A stretch of DNA of 64,000 nt from Belnapia mucosa (lineage in GTDB: Bacteria > Pseudomonadota > Alphaproteobacteria > Acetobacterales > Acetobacteraceae). The position numbers and the translations under genes are program-made. Location of the stretch: the NCBI RefSeq assembly GCF_016775475.1, contig NZ_JAEUXJ010000002.1, positions 472,013-536,012 on the forward strand, read 5' to 3'. Position 1 is the first letter of the stretch; each line of letters starts with the position of its first letter. A model generated the notes under the pieces. That model did not search any database. It was not told the DNA's origin and worked only from the letters and a program-made list of their open reading frames with translations. This document shows positions 7,634 through 16,217 of the stretch, piece by piece.

Positions 7634-8098
7634 ATGGCCGGACGCATCGAAATCCGCCTCGCCGAGCTCGGCATCACGCTGCCGGCCCCGGCGGCGCCGA
7701 TCGCCAATTACGTGGCCTTCAACATCACCGGGAAGCTGGTTGTCATCTCCGGCCAGATCCCGCTGCGGGGTGGGAAGATCGCCTATACCGGCAAGGTCGG
7801 CGCCGGCGTCTCGGTCGAGGATGGCGTGGCCGCGGCGCGGCTCTGCTTCGTCAACCTGGTCGCGCAGCTGAAGGCCGCGGCCGGCGATCTCGACCGGGTG
7901 GCACGGGTTGTCCGGCTGGGCGGCTTCATCGCGGCGCCGGCGGAATTCACCCAGCATGCGGTGGTGATGAACGGCGCCTCCGACCTCGCGGTCGAGGTCT
8001 TCGGCGATGCGGGCCGGCATGCCCGCACCACCATCGGCGTGCCCTCCCTGCCCGGGGATGCGGCGGTCGAGGTGGAGGGGATGTTCGAGCTGGCCTGA
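7634..8098 (+). CDS. RidA family protein (YjgF/UK114)
   Basis: A 154-residue protein with the RidA fold signatures: a segment ANYVAF..GKLVVISGQIP near the start and VRLGGFIAAPAEFTQHAVVMN in the middle. The C-terminal part reads HARTTIGVPSLPGDAAVEVEG, with the usual arginine (R in ARTTIG) that holds the substrate carboxylate. RidA proteins hydrolyse reactive enamine/imine intermediates to 2-oxoacids and ammonia. The length fits the longer subgroup found as single-domain proteins in proteobacteria. AGGGGA lies 6 bases before the ATG. It follows the RNR-like gene by 13 bases and is probably cotranscribed. Confidence 0.9.
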   Translation: MAGRIEIRLAELGITLPAPAAPIANYVAFNITGKLVVISGQIPLRGGKIAYTGKVGAGVSVEDGVAAARLCFVNLVAQLKAAAGDLDRVARVVRLGGFIAAPAEFTQHAVVMNGASDLAVEVFGDAGRHARTTIGVPSLPGDAAVEVEGMFELA

Positions 8099-8150
8099 GG
8101 GGCATTGCCAGGGGTTGCCCTCGCGCTGCGGCGCAGCACATGCTGGGGCG

Positions 8151-9317
8151 ATGCCTGAGTCCGCCCCGGCCCTGACCCTCAGCCTTCACCGCGCCATCGC
8201 GGAGCTTCCGGCGGAGGAATGGGATGCCTGCGCCGGCGGCGGCAACCCCTTCGTCAGCCATGCCTTCCTGGCGGCGCTGGAGGAAAGCGGTAGCGCCACC
8301 GCCCGCACCGGCTGGCTGCCGCAGCATGCCGCCTTGCGCGACCCCGACGGCCGGCTGCTGGCCTGCGCCCCTTGCTACGCGAAGAGCCACAGCCAGGGCG
8401 AATATGTCTTCGACTATGGCTGGGCCGACGCCTTCGAGCGGGCCGGGGGGCAGTACTATCCGAAGCTCCAGGTCTGCTCCCCCTTCAGCCCGGTGCCCGG
8501 GCCACGGCTGCTGATCGATCCCCAGTCCGGCCTCGGCCCGGCGGCGATGGGCCAGGCGCTCGCCCAGGCCTGCGGCGAACTCGGCCTCTCCTCGGCCCAC
8601 ATCACCTTCTGCGAGGCCCCCGAATGGGAGGAACTGGGCGAGGCCGGCTGGCTGCAGCGCCTCGGCACCCAGTTCCACTGGCACAACCACAGTTATGCCA
8701 GCTTCGACGACTTCCTCGGCGCCCTGTCCTCGCGCAAGCGGAAGGCAATCCGGCGGGAGCGGCGCGATGCCGCGGCCTCGGGCTTCGTGCTGCGGACGCT
8801 GCGCGGGCATGAGATCACGCAGCGCCACTGGAAGGCCTTCCATCGCTTCTATCGCAGCACCACCGACAAGAAATGGGGCCGCAGCGCCTATCTGACGCCA
8901 CGCTTCTGGCCCCTGCTGGGTGAGGCGCTGGGCGACAAGGTGGTGCTGATGGTCGCCGAGCAGGATGGCGAGCCGGTGGCCGGCGCGCTCAACCTGCTGG
9001 GACGCGAAGCCCTGTATGGCCGCAACTGGGGCAGCATCATCGATGCGCCCTTCCTGCATTTCGAGCTCTGCTACTACCGCGCCATCGACTTCGCCATCGA
9101 GCACGGGCTGCCCCGCGTCGAGGCCGGTGCCCAGGGCGAGCACAAGATCCAGCGCGGCTACCTGCCGGCCCCGACCTATAGCGCGCATTGGATCGCCCAT
9201 GTCGGGCTGCGCCGCGCTATCGGCGATTTCCTCGACCGCGAGCGCCCTGCCATGCTGCGGGAGATGGAGGCGCTCGCCACCCTCTCTCCCTTCAGGAAGG
9301 ATGGCGAGGCCGAGTAG
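8151..9317 (+). CDS. GNAT-superfamily protein, peptidogalycan biosynthesis (DUF482) type
   Basis: A 388-residue protein of the large-GNAT/FemAB-like group. Typical pieces are NPFVSHAFLAALEES near the start, YVFDYGWADA, PKLQVCSPFSPVPG, SYASFDDFLGALSSRKRKAI, and FHRFYRSTTDKKWG. Near the end come LELCYYRAIDFAI-like and EAGAQGEHKIQRGYLP segments. Family members are presumed acyl- or aminoacyltransferases, but substrates are mostly unproven. The ATG at 8151 places VSHAFL at the usual distance. It starts 52 bases after the ridA-like gene and ends convergently with lpxB. Confidence 0.85.
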   Translation: MPESAPALTLSLHRAIAELPAEEWDACAGGGNPFVSHAFLAALEESGSATARTGWLPQHAALRDPDGRLLACAPCYAKSHSQGEYVFDYGWADAFERAGGQYYPKLQVCSPFSPVPGPRLLIDPQSGLGPAAMGQALAQACGELGLSSAHITFCEAPEWEELGEAGWLQRLGTQFHWHNHSYASFDDFLGALSSRKRKAIRRERRDAAASGFVLRTLRGHEITQRHWKAFHRFYRSTTDKKWGRSAYLTPRFWPLLGEALGDKVVLMVAEQDGEPVAGALNLLGREALYGRNWGSIIDAPFLHFELCYYRAIDFAIEHGLPRVEAGAQGEHKIQRGYLPAPTYSAHWIAHVGLRRAIGDFLDRERPAMLREMEALATLSPFRKDGEAE

Positions 9318-9339
9318 CGCGGCGCAGCCGGCGGAGTGT

Positions 9340-10497
9340 TCAGGGTCCGGCGGGGACTGAGTCCAGCATCTCCAGCACCGCCGCTGCCGCCGCCTCGCTC
9401 GGCACTCCCTCGGGCGGCCGCAGCAGCGCCAGCGCCTCGGCGAAGCCCGCCCGCTGGGCCGCCGCGGCGGCCGGATCGCGCAGCAGCCGGACCAGCCCCT
9501 CGGCCAGCAGCGCCGGGGTGCAGCGTTCCTGGATGAATTCCGGCACCACCTCCCGCTCGGCCAGCAGGTTGACCAGGGAGGCATGCGGCACCTTGATCAG
9601 CCGCCGGGCGATGGCGGCCGTCACCGGGTTCACCCGATAGGCCACCACATGCGGCAGGCCGGCCACCGCGACCTCGAGGCTGGAGGTGCCGGATTTGATG
9701 AGGCCCGCGGCCGAGGCGGCGAAGAGATCGTATTTGTCGGCCACCTGCCGAACCAGCACCGGCGCCACGGGCCAGGTGGCGGTGCCGGCGCGGACCGCCT
9801 CCTCCACCGGTCCGGCCAGCGCCACTGCCGGCCGCAGGCCCGGCACCTCGGCCGAGGCCAGCCGCAACGCCTCGCCGAAGATGCCGAGCAGCCGGCGCAC
9901 CTCGGACCGCCGGCTGCCGGGCATCACCGCCACCACTGGCGCGCCGTCCGGGATGCCATGCGCCGCGCGGAAGCGGGCTGCATCGCCCCTGTCGGCGCCG
10001 CTCTCCAGCACCGGATGGCCGACGAAGCGGACGGGGATGCCGGCGGCCTCGAAGAAGGGCGGCTCGAAGGGCAGCAGGGCGAGGATGCGGTCCACTTCCT
10101 GCGCGATCTTGCGGACGCGCCCCTGCCGCCAGGCCCAGACCTGCGGCGCCACGTAATGCAGCACCTTCACCCCCTGCGCCCGGACCCGGCCGCCGAGGCG
10201 GAGGGTGAAGCCCGGCGCATCGATCGTCACCAGCAGCGCCGGACGGCGGGCCAGCACATCGGCCTCCGCCTCGGCCATGCGCCGGGCGAGGCGGCGAAGA
10301 TTGGGCACCACCTCCAGCAGCCCCATCAGGGAGAGCTCGCGCATGGGGAACAGGCTCTCGACACCCATCTCCGCCATTCGCTCGCCCCCGATACCGGCGA
10401 AGCTGAGGTCGGGCCGCCGGCGCCGCAGCGCCGCGATCAGCCGCGCGCCGAGGATGTCGCCCGAGGCCTCGCCGGCTGCCAGGTAGATGAGGGTCAT
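9340..10497 (-). CDS. lpxB: Lipid-A-disaccharide synthase
   Basis: A 385-residue GT19 enzyme that joins UDP-2,3-diacylglucosamine and lipid X to make the lipid A disaccharide on the cytoplasmic side of the inner membrane. Clear signatures are YLAAGEASGDILGA, FAGIGGERM, LMGLLEVVPNL, VTIDAPGFTLRL, HYVAPQVWAWRQGR, and FVGHPVLES. Later come VMPGSRRSEVRRLL and LIKSGTSSLEVAV. The ATG at 10497 overlaps the upstream nitrilase-like stop as ATGA. It is unusual that the gene is not directly behind lpxI: the other lpx genes lie about 30 kb to the right. Confidence 0.96.
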   Translation of the reverse strand: MTLIYLAAGEASGDILGARLIAALRRRRPDLSFAGIGGERMAEMGVESLFPMRELSLMGLLEVVPNLRRLARRMAEAEADVLARRPALLVTIDAPGFTLRLGGRVRAQGVKVLHYVAPQVWAWRQGRVRKIAQEVDRILALLPFEPPFFEAAGIPVRFVGHPVLESGADRGDAARFRAAHGIPDGAPVVAVMPGSRRSEVRRLLGIFGEALRLASAEVPGLRPAVALAGPVEEAVRAGTATWPVAPVLVRQVADKYDLFAASAAGLIKSGTSSLEVAVAGLPHVVAYRVNPVTAAIARRLIKVPHASLVNLLAEREVVPEFIQERCTPALLAEGLVRLLRDPAAAAAQRAGFAEALALLRPPEGVPSEAAAAAVLEMLDSVPAGP

Positions 10498-11360
10498 GCG
10501 AATACCGCGAGAGGAGGGGGTGCCACCGGCCCCTTCGGCCAGTCGCGGTGGTTCAGCACCGCGCCCTCGCGCCGCACCGTCTCGATCCGCGCCGGGTCGA
10601 CCTCGCAGAACAGCCAGCCCGGCGCATCCAGCGCCGCCTCGGCCAGCACGCCATCCTCGGGGAAGCCGCGATCGACCGGGCCATAGACCGCGGCCGCGCC
10701 GTGGTTCTCGTCGAGGGCCGCCGACCAGGGGGCGAGGCCCACGGTCGGCGCCACGGCGACGAAGCACTGGTTCTCCAGCGCCCGGGCGCGGGCGGAGAAG
10801 CGCACCCGGTTGAAGCCCTGGACGCTGTCGGTGCAGGCCGGCACCAGCACCAGCCAGGCGCCGGCCTCGACCTGGGCGCGGACATGCTTGGGGAATTCAG
10901 CGTCGTAGCAGATGGAGACGCCGATCCGCCCCCAAGGTGTCGGGAAAACCTGCGGCCCGGCGCCGGGGGAGACGCCCCAGCGCTCGGCCTCGAAGCGGGT
11001 CATCATCCGCTTGTCCTGGAAGGCGAGGCTTCCGTCGGGCGCGATCAGCGGCGCCCGGTTCACCACCCGCCCGTCCAACGCCATGGGCAGGCTGCCGGGC
11101 AGCAGCCAGGTGCCGTGCCGGCGCGCGACGCCGCGCATCGCCTCCAGCACGGCGGGCGCCGCCTCGACCATGGCGCGGAGCTCGGCGGCCTCGTCGGCGC
11201 GGCCGCCAACGATCTCCATCGGGGCGTATTCGGGCATAAGGAGGAGGTCGGCGCGGGGGGAAGCTTCGGCGACGAAGGCATCGAGGCGCGCGGCATAGCC
11301 CTCGACCCCTGCCGGCCGCCCCACGGGCCAAGCGAGCAAACCGAGCCGCAGAGTGGTCAC
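10494..11360 (-). CDS. Carbon-nitrogen hydrolase (nitrilase superfamily amidohydrolase)
   Basis: A 288-residue protein with the catalytic triad of the nitrilase superfamily: Glu in LLLMPEYAPME, Lys in FQDKRMMTRFE, and Cys in GVSICYDAEFP. Members hydrolyse amides or nitriles, often carbamoyl compounds or omega-amides. The exact substrate cannot be read from the sequence. The start is GTG (11360) overlapping the stop of the GNAT gene as GTGA, and the stop overlaps the lpxB start. A GNAT protein directly upstream of such an amidohydrolase is a recurring alphaproteobacterial pair. Confidence 0.88.
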   Translation of the reverse strand: MTTLRLGLLAWPVGRPAGVEGYAARLDAFVAEASPRADLLLMPEYAPMEIVGGRADEAAELRAMVEAAPAVLEAMRGVARRHGTWLLPGSLPMALDGRVVNRAPLIAPDGSLAFQDKRMMTRFEAERWGVSPGAGPQVFPTPWGRIGVSICYDAEFPKHVRAQVEAGAWLVLVPACTDSVQGFNRVRFSARARALENQCFVAVAPTVGLAPWSAALDENHGAAAVYGPVDRGFPEDGVLAEAALDAPGWLFCEVDPARIETVRREGAVLNHRDWPKGPVAPPPLAVFA

Positions 11361-11950
11361 AACAGATCCTTCACCCAGAAGCCCAGCGCATGCGGCGTCT
11401 CGGCCGCATCACCATGCTCCCGCCAGCGGAAGACGCAGGAGAGGTCAGGCCGCGGGGTGAAGCCGCGCCGTCGCCAGAAATCATCGAGCGGGACGTAACC
11501 GGGCGGCCGGCGAGGGTCGTTGGCGTTGCGGACCACGGCGCAGAAGGCAGCGGCCTCCAGCCCGAGGGCGCGCGCATGCGCCTCGCGCGCCGCGAAGAAG
11601 CCGACGCCCGCGCCCTGGCCGCGCCAGGCGGGCAGCAACACGCTCTCGCCGAAATAGCAGAAGCGGGCGGGGTCGAGGCCGCGCCGGCGGAAGGCCGCCT
11701 GGACCGGCGCATGCGCCTCGGCCATGGGCTGGCAGGTCGCCATGCCGACCGGTTCCTCGCCGGCGAAGGCGACGATGATGCCGGCGTCGCGGCCGGCGGC
11801 GAGGCTTTGCAGATACTCGGCCTCATGCGCCGCGTCGCCGTCATAGAGGTAGGGCCATTCGGCGAAGACGGCGATGCGGAGGCGGGAGAGGGCGGGCAGC
11901 GCCGCCTCCAAACCAGCGCCGGAGAGGGTTTCGAGCCGCAGCGCGCTCAT
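11357..11950 (-). CDS. GNAT family N-acetyltransferase
   Basis: A 197-residue protein with the GNAT core. The strand GIIVAFAGEEPVGMATC is followed by YFGESVLLPAWRGQGAGVGF, whose R-x-x-G-x-G/A stretch is the acetyl-CoA pyrophosphate loop. The C-terminal strand region has a Tyr/Pro-rich segment (PPGYVPLDDFWRRRGF). The substrate is unknown. The start and the COG0523 stop share one base (TGATG), and the stop overlaps the nitrilase-like start. Four genes (COG0523, GNAT, nitrilase, lpxB) are therefore translationally linked. Confidence 0.85.
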   Translation of the reverse strand: MSALRLETLSGAGLEAALPALSRLRIAVFAEWPYLYDGDAAHEAEYLQSLAAGRDAGIIVAFAGEEPVGMATCQPMAEAHAPVQAAFRRRGLDPARFCYFGESVLLPAWRGQGAGVGFFAAREAHARALGLEAAAFCAVVRNANDPRRPPGYVPLDDFWRRRGFTPRPDLSCVFRWREHGDAAETPHALGFWVKDLL

Positions 11951-12981
11951 CAGGTGATCTCGCGCTGCTGCCGGGCACTTTCGGCGAAGGCCATCAGCCC
12001 CTTCTCGACCGTCGCCCGGTCGAGGTCGCGGAGAATGAAGACGAGGCGGGAGCGGCGGTCATCGCCCTCGGGCCAGCGCTCCAGCATGACGGGCGGGTGG
12101 AACAGGTGCTGCACGCCATGGATGGCGACCGGCCGCTCCTGCCCCTCGAGGTTCAGGATGCCCTTGATGCGGAGCACGCTCTCCCCGCGCGTCATGGTCA
12201 GCACCTCAAGCCAGGTGGCCAGCCCGTCCCAGGGCAGGGGCTCGTCGAAGGTCAGGCAGAAGGAATGGATCCGGGCATCGTGCCGGTTCGCGTCGTGGTG
12301 GTGGTGATGATGGTGGTGGTCATGCGCCGCGAAGGCCTCGGCATCCAGCCAGCGGCGGACATCCGGGTGCTTGCGCGTTGCGTCGAACAGCCCGCAGTCG
12401 AGCAGCGCCTCCGCCGGGGCATCGGCCCGCAGCAGGGGCGCGCCGGGGTTCAGCGCCCGCAGCCGCGCCTCCAGCGCCGCCACCGCCTCGGGTGGGGCGA
12501 GGTCGGTCTTGGTCAGCACCAGCCGGTCGGCGACGGCCGCCTGCTTCACCGCTTCGGGCTGGGCGTCGAGCGTCGCCATGCCGGCCATGGCATCGACCAG
12601 GGTGACGACGCCATCCAGCCGGAAGCGGGCGAGGACCAGCGGGTCGCTCATCAGCGTCTGGAGGATCGGTGCAGGATCGGCGAGGCCGGTGGTCTCCACC
12701 ACCACGCGGCGGATCGCCTGACCGGCGGTGGCCCGCTCCGCGAGGTCGCGCAGCGTCCGCACCAAATCACCACGCACGGTGCAGCAGAGGCAGCCGGCAT
12801 TGAGCAGGACGGTGTCGCCATCCAGCCGCTCGACCAGCAGGTGGTCGAGGCCGATCTCGCCGAACTCGTTGATGAGGACGGCGGTCTCGGCCAGCGCCGG
12901 GTCGCGGAGCAGGCGGTTGAGCAGGGTGGTCTTGCCGGCCCCGAGGAAGCCGGTCAGCACCGTCACTGGAATAGGGGTCAT
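11950..12981 (-). CDS. CobW/COG0523 GTPase, putative zinc metallochaperone with His-rich loop
   Basis: A 343-residue G3E GTPase: Walker [10 protein letters not shown] (11-19), the family metal motif C64-L-C66-C67, [10 protein letters not shown] (switch II region), and TKTD as base-specificity motif near 157-160. Between the GTPase and CobW C-terminal domains is a histidine stretch with eight consecutive His at about 222-229, plus H220, H234 and H239, typical of zinc-handling members. COG0523 proteins of this type hand Zn to client enzymes during scarcity. It overlaps hisI (ATGA), whose product needs Zn, and a Zur-like gene lies divergently. A cobalamin-related role is less likely because no cob genes are near. 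Confidence 0.88.
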   Translation of the reverse strand: MTPIPVTVLTGFLGAGKTTLLNRLLRDPALAETAVLINEFGEIGLDHLLVERLDGDTVLLNAGCLCCTVRGDLVRTLRDLAERATAGQAIRRVVVETTGLADPAPILQTLMSDPLVLARFRLDGVVTLVDAMAGMATLDAQPEAVKQAAVADRLVLTKTDLAPPEAVAALEARLRALNPGAPLLRADAPAEALLDCGLFDATRKHPDVRRWLDAEAFAAHDHHHHHHHHDANRHDARIHSFCLTFDEPLPWDGLATWLEVLTMTRGESVLRIKGILNLEGQERPVAIHGVQHLFHPPVMLERWPEGDDRRSRLVFILRDLDRATVEKGLMAFAESARQQREIT

Positions 12982-13397
12982 TGACCGTACAGCGCCTCCG
13001 GCGCCACCTCGGGCTGGGTCAGCTCGGCCAGCCCGCCATCGCGGGGTGCGAAGTAGAAGCAGCTCCGCCGCCCCGTATGGCAGGCGACCCCGGTCTGGTC
13101 GACCAGCAGCAGCAGCGCGTCGCCATCGCAATCGAGCCGGATATCGACCAGCCGCTGCACCTGGCCGGAGGTCTCGCCCTTCCGCCACAGCCGGTTGCGG
13201 GAGCGGGAGAAGTAGCAGGCCCGGCCGGTGGCGAGCGTCTCCTCCACCGCCTCGCGGTTCATCCAGGCGAGCATCAGCACCTTGCCGGTGTCGTGCTGCT
13301 GGGCAATGGCGGGCACCAGCCCGCGCAGGTCGAAGCGGATGGAGTCGAGCAGCGGCCGGCCGGCCTCCGGCTCGGGACTCTTCGGGGAACTGGTCAT
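12978..13397 (-). CDS. hisI: Phosphoribosyl-AMP cyclohydrolase
   Basis: A 139-residue enzyme of histidine biosynthesis that opens the adenine ring of PR-AMP. Signatures are [36 protein letters not shown], and the metal segment with D-x-D and cysteines C90, C106 and C113. This is the C-x15-C-x6-C spacing of the zinc site, so it looks like the normal zinc enzyme rather than a Cys-less form. It is a stand-alone HisI without the HisE domain. No other his genes are nearby. It is coupled to the COG0523 gene downstream and separated from the divergent zur-like gene by a few dozen bases. Confidence 0.93.
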   Translation of the reverse strand: MTSSPKSPEPEAGRPLLDSIRFDLRGLVPAIAQQHDTGKVLMLAWMNREAVEETLATGRACYFSRSRNRLWRKGETSGQVQRLVDIRLDCDGDALLLLVDQTGVACHTGRRSCFYFAPRDGGLAELTQPEVAPEALYGQ

Positions 13398-13424
13398 TCC
13401 CCTATATAAGGGCAGGAGCCCCGG
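13398..13424. promoter_or_regulatory. Compressed divergent hisI/zur junction with AT-rich near-palindrome
   Basis: Only 27 bases (39 if zur starts at 13437) separate the two divergent start codons. The only AT-rich patch is CCCTATATAAGGG at 13400-13412, with matching 4-base arms CCCT/AGGG around ATATA. It could be part of an operator, or a -10 element for either gene. Any promoter must overlap the neighbouring coding region. Assignment as a Zur site is a guess from position. Confidence 0.35.
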
Positions 13425-13925
13425 ATGGAGGAGCCCATGCCCGACGCCCCCCCGCTGGAGGCGAGCCTCGACCGCGCCGCCGCGCTTTGTGCCCGGCGCG
13501 GCGCCCAGCTGACGGCCCTGCGCCGGCAGGTGCTGCGGCTGGTGCTGGAAAGCGGCCAGCCGGTCGGCGCCTATGCCTTGCTCGACCGGCTGAAGGCCAG
13601 CCGCGCCGGCGCCGCCCCGCCCACCGTCTACCGGGCGCTGGATTTCCTGGTCGAACAGGGCCTGATCCATAAGGTGGAGCGCCTGGGCGCCTTCGTCGGC
13701 TGCGCCGAGATGGAGGATCATCCGGAGGATTGCGATTGCGGCGCGGCGCATGACCACCCGCACCAATTCCTCATCTGCGGCCGCTGCGGCGGGACAACCG
13801 AGATCAGCGACCCGGGCGTGGCGCTGGCCCTGCATCGCGCCGCCACCGCCGCCGGCTTCGCCCTGTCGCGCAGCACGGTGGAGGCGGAGGGGGTCTGCGC
13901 CGCCTGCCGCGCGGCGGAGGGCTGA
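13425..13925 (+). CDS. zur: Fur-family regulator, Zur-like
   Basis: A 166-residue Fur-superfamily repressor. It has an N-terminal winged helix ([18 protein letters not shown], and [20 protein letters not shown]), then the metal-binding dimerisation domain with [14 protein letters not shown] and a C-terminal CAAC. The CxxC pairs form the structural Zn site. The HPHQFLIC form and the Zn-linked neighbours (COG0523 GTPase, hisI) point to Zur rather than Fur. A second ATG at 13437 preceded by GGAGGAG may be the true start, shortening it by four residues. It is followed after 3 bases by a small membrane protein gene. Confidence 0.82.
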   Translation: MEEPMPDAPPLEASLDRAAALCARRGAQLTALRRQVLRLVLESGQPVGAYALLDRLKASRAGAAPPTVYRALDFLVEQGLIHKVERLGAFVGCAEMEDHPEDCDCGAAHDHPHQFLICGRCGGTTEISDPGVALALHRAATAAGFALSRSTVEAEGVCAACRAAEG

Positions 13926-13928
13926 ACG

Positions 13929-14141
13929 ATGGCCGAGGATGCCGAAGCCGCGGCCGCCGCGCTCCGCCAACGGGCGCTGGCCGAGCGGGGCAAGGCCGCC
14001 GATCCCGCCTATGCCTATGCGCCCCGCTGGATCCCGACCGGCAACTGGCGAATGAGCCTGGGCGATTGGATCGTGACCCTGATCGGGGTGGGAATCGTGC
14101 TGATGGTGCTGGGCATGCGGTTGTTCGGGGTGATCGGCTGA
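13929..14141 (+). CDS. Small single-span membrane protein
   Basis: A 70-residue protein with a charged, alanine-rich N-terminal helix (residues 1-22), a linker with [16 protein letters not shown], and one strong C-terminal membrane helix (about 48-68, [20 protein letters not shown]). No known domain was recognised. It begins 3 bases after the zur-like stop, and its stop overlaps the next start (TGATG), so it is very likely expressed as part of this unit. Function unknown. Confidence 0.65.
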   Translation: MAEDAEAAAAALRQRALAERGKAADPAYAYAPRWIPTGNWRMSLGDWIVTLIGVGIVLMVLGMRLFGVIG

Positions 14142-14695
14142 TGCGGCGACGGCTGCTCGCGCTCGTCCTGCTGCTGCCCGCCGCCGCCCGCGCCCAGCCG
14201 CGGCCGGACGCCCGCAAGGCGGAGCTGGACCGCGCCTTCGAGGCGCTGCGCACCGCCCCGGACGAGGCCGGCGCTGCCCTGGTGGAGGGGCGCATCCGTG
14301 CCCTCTGGGCCCAGGCGGCCAGCCCCTCGGTGGCGCTGCTGCTGCGGCGCGGGCTGCGCAATGTCGAGGCCCGGATGCCTGGCGAGGCGCTGGAGGATTT
14401 CGACGCCGCCATCACCCTGGCGCCGGACTTCCCCGATGCCTGGTTCCTGCGCGCCCAGGCCTATGCGGCCGCCGGCGAGGCGGCCGCAGCGGCGCGCGAC
14501 TTACAGGAGGTGTTGCGGCTGGAGCCGCGCCATTGGCCGGCGCTGCTGCTGCTGGCCACGATCCAGGACGGCGCGGGCGATGCCCGCGGCGCGCTGCGCA
14601 GCCTGACGGCCGCGCTGGCGATCAACCCGCGCATGCCGGGCGGCGCGGCGCGCCTGCGGGAGCAACGGCGGAAGGCGGAAGGCGAGGCCACGTAA
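14141..14695 (+). CDS. Exported tetratricopeptide-repeat protein
   Basis: A 184-residue protein with a signal peptide ([18 protein letters not shown], ~1-19) and about three TPR units. These are visible as [20 protein letters not shown], a segment ending [19 protein letters not shown], and [22 protein letters not shown] domains bind partner proteins; a periplasmic scaffold role is plausible. It is the third gene behind the zur-like gene. No direct evidence ties it to zinc. Confidence 0.8.
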   Translation: MRRRLLALVLLLPAAARAQPRPDARKAELDRAFEALRTAPDEAGAALVEGRIRALWAQAASPSVALLLRRGLRNVEARMPGEALEDFDAAITLAPDFPDAWFLRAQAYAAAGEAAAAARDLQEVLRLEPRHWPALLLLATIQDGAGDARGALRSLTAALAINPRMPGGAARLREQRRKAEGEAT

Positions 14696-14966
14696 CCGTG
14701 AGCGGCCATTCCGTTGCTGCATGGCAGCATGCCCGAAACATGGGTGGCATGTCATGCGTATGGGGCTCAGATTGCATTTCAGCAATCCGGCGGACCTCCT
14801 CGGGCTGGGGCCGGCCGATCAGGGATACAGGTCATGAACGAGCTTCTTTCCATCCTGCCCTGGGCCTTCGGCCTGGTGGCCGCGGCCGCGGCGCTCTCCC
14901 AGTCCCGCTAGGCGTCCCTCACGGGGGGCGGTAAACCGGCAGCCTTGAGCATCCTTCAGGGGCCGG
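14696..14966. other. Intergenic region upstream of the sarcosine oxidase operon
   Basis: This 271-base gap must hold the sox operon promoter. GC content dips in the middle (about 14740-14850). No clear -35/-10 pair, hairpin or tRNA was found. It contains one possible very small reading frame at 14834-14911, listed separately. Confidence 0.4.
14834..14911 (+). CDS. Possible 25-residue hydrophobic peptide
   Basis: An ATG at 14834 opens a frame for MNELLSILPWAFG followed by VAAAAALSQSR and a stop at 14909-14911. Residues 4-20 are hydrophobic and could form one short membrane helix. AGGG lies about 9 bases before the ATG, at 14821-14824. The length is too short for composition to support coding, so this is a weak call. 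If real, it would precede soxB by 55 bases as a leader or membrane microprotein. Confidence 0.25.
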   Translation: MNELLSILPWAFGLVAAAAALSQSR

Positions 14967-16217
14967 ATGACACGCTTTTCCTGGGCCGCCCTGGCGCGCG
15001 GCGCATTGCGCGGCCACCGCGCCTGGACGCCGCAATGGCGGAGCCCCGACCGGCCGCAGCCCGATTATGATGCGGTGATCGTCGGCGGTGGCGGCCATGG
15101 CCTCGCCACTGCCTATTACCTCGCCAAGGAATACCGGCTCGGCCGCATCGCGGTGCTCGAGAAGGGCTGGATCGGCGGCGGGAATACCGGCCGCAACACC
15201 ACCATCATCCGCAGCAACTACCTCTTCCCCGAAAGCGCCGCGCTTTACGACCATGCGGTGCAGCTCTGGGAAGGGCTCTCGGCCGAGCTGAATTACAATG
15301 TGATGTTCAGCCCCCGCGGGGTGCTGATGCTGGCGCACAGCCATCACGACGTGCAGTCCGGGTTGCGCCATGTCCATGCCAACCGCCTCGCCGGCGTGGA
15401 CAATGAATGGCTGACGCCGGCGGAGGCCAAGGCCTTCTGCCCGCCGCTCGACATCGCCACGCCGCGCTGGCCGGTCTTCGGCGCCGCCTTGCAGCGGCGG
15501 GGCGGCGTTGCCCGGCATGATGCGGTGGCCTGGGGCTATGCGCGGGCGGCGAGTGCGCTCGGCGTCGACATCATCGAGGGCTGCGAGGTCACCGGCATCA
15601 CCCGTGACGCAGCGGGCGTGACGGGGCTGGAGACCAGCAAGGGCCCGGTGCGGGCGCGGCGCATCGGCGTGGTCGCCGCCGGCAGCACCAGCCTGGTCAT
15701 GGCCATGGCCGGGCTGCGCATGCCGCTGGAGAGCTTTCCGCTCCAGGCCCTGGTCTCGGAGCCGGTGAAGCCGGTCTTCCCCTGCGTCGTCATGTCGAAC
15801 ACGGTGCATGCCTATATCAGCCAGTCCGACAAGGGCGAGCTGGTGATCGGCGCCGGCACCGACCAATACCCCAGCTACAGCCAGGCCGGCGGGGTGCAGA
15901 TCCTCGGCCATACCCTGGAGGCGATCTGCGAGCTGTTTCCCATCTTCCGCCGCATGCGGATGCTGCGCGCCTGGGGCGGCATCGTCGATGTCACGCCGGA
16001 CCGCTCGCCGATCATCGGCCTGACGCCGGTGCCGGGCCTGTTCGTGAATTGCGGCTGGGGCACCGGCGGCTTCAAGGCGACGCCGGGCTCCGGCCATGTC
16101 TTCGCCGCGACCATCGCGCGCGGCGAGCCGCACCCGATCGCGGCACCCTTCAGCCTCGACCGCTTCACGACGGGACAGCTGATCGACGAGGCCGCGGCGG
16201 CGGCGGTCGCGCACTGA
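14967..16217 (+). CDS. soxB: Sarcosine oxidase beta subunit
   Basis: A 416-residue FAD-dependent amine oxidase (DAO fold). The dinucleotide site is AVIVGGGGHGLATAYYLAK, followed by GWIGGGNTGRNTTIIRSNYL and, near the end, the flavin-binding pieces WGGIVDVTPDRSPIIG and CGWGTGGFKATPGSGHVFA. In heterotetrameric sarcosine oxidase this subunit demethylates sarcosine to glycine, passing the methyl carbon to tetrahydrofolate through the alpha subunit and producing H2O2. It leads soxBDAG, and its stop overlaps the soxD start (TGATG). Confidence 0.95.
   Translation: MTRFSWAALARGALRGHRAWTPQWRSPDRPQPDYDAVIVGGGGHGLATAYYLAKEYRLGRIAVLEKGWIGGGNTGRNTTIIRSNYLFPESAALYDHAVQLWEGLSAELNYNVMFSPRGVLMLAHSHHDVQSGLRHVHANRLAGVDNEWLTPAEAKAFCPPLDIATPRWPVFGAALQRRGGVARHDAVAWGYARAASALGVDIIEGCEVTGITRDAAGVTGLETSKGPVRARRIGVVAAGSTSLVMAMAGLRMPLESFPLQALVSEPVKPVFPCVVMSNTVHAYISQSDKGELVIGAGTDQYPSYSQAGGVQILGHTLEAICELFPIFRRMRMLRAWGGIVDVTPDRSPIIGLTPVPGLFVNCGWGTGGFKATPGSGHVFAATIARGEPHPIAAPFSLDRFTTGQLIDEAAAAAVAH

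Noticed and set aside
12290-12325. A microsatellite of GTG/ATG repeats
   Set aside because: It is the codon run for the polyhistidine loop of the COG0523 protein, read on the other strand, which has a known metal-binding purpose.
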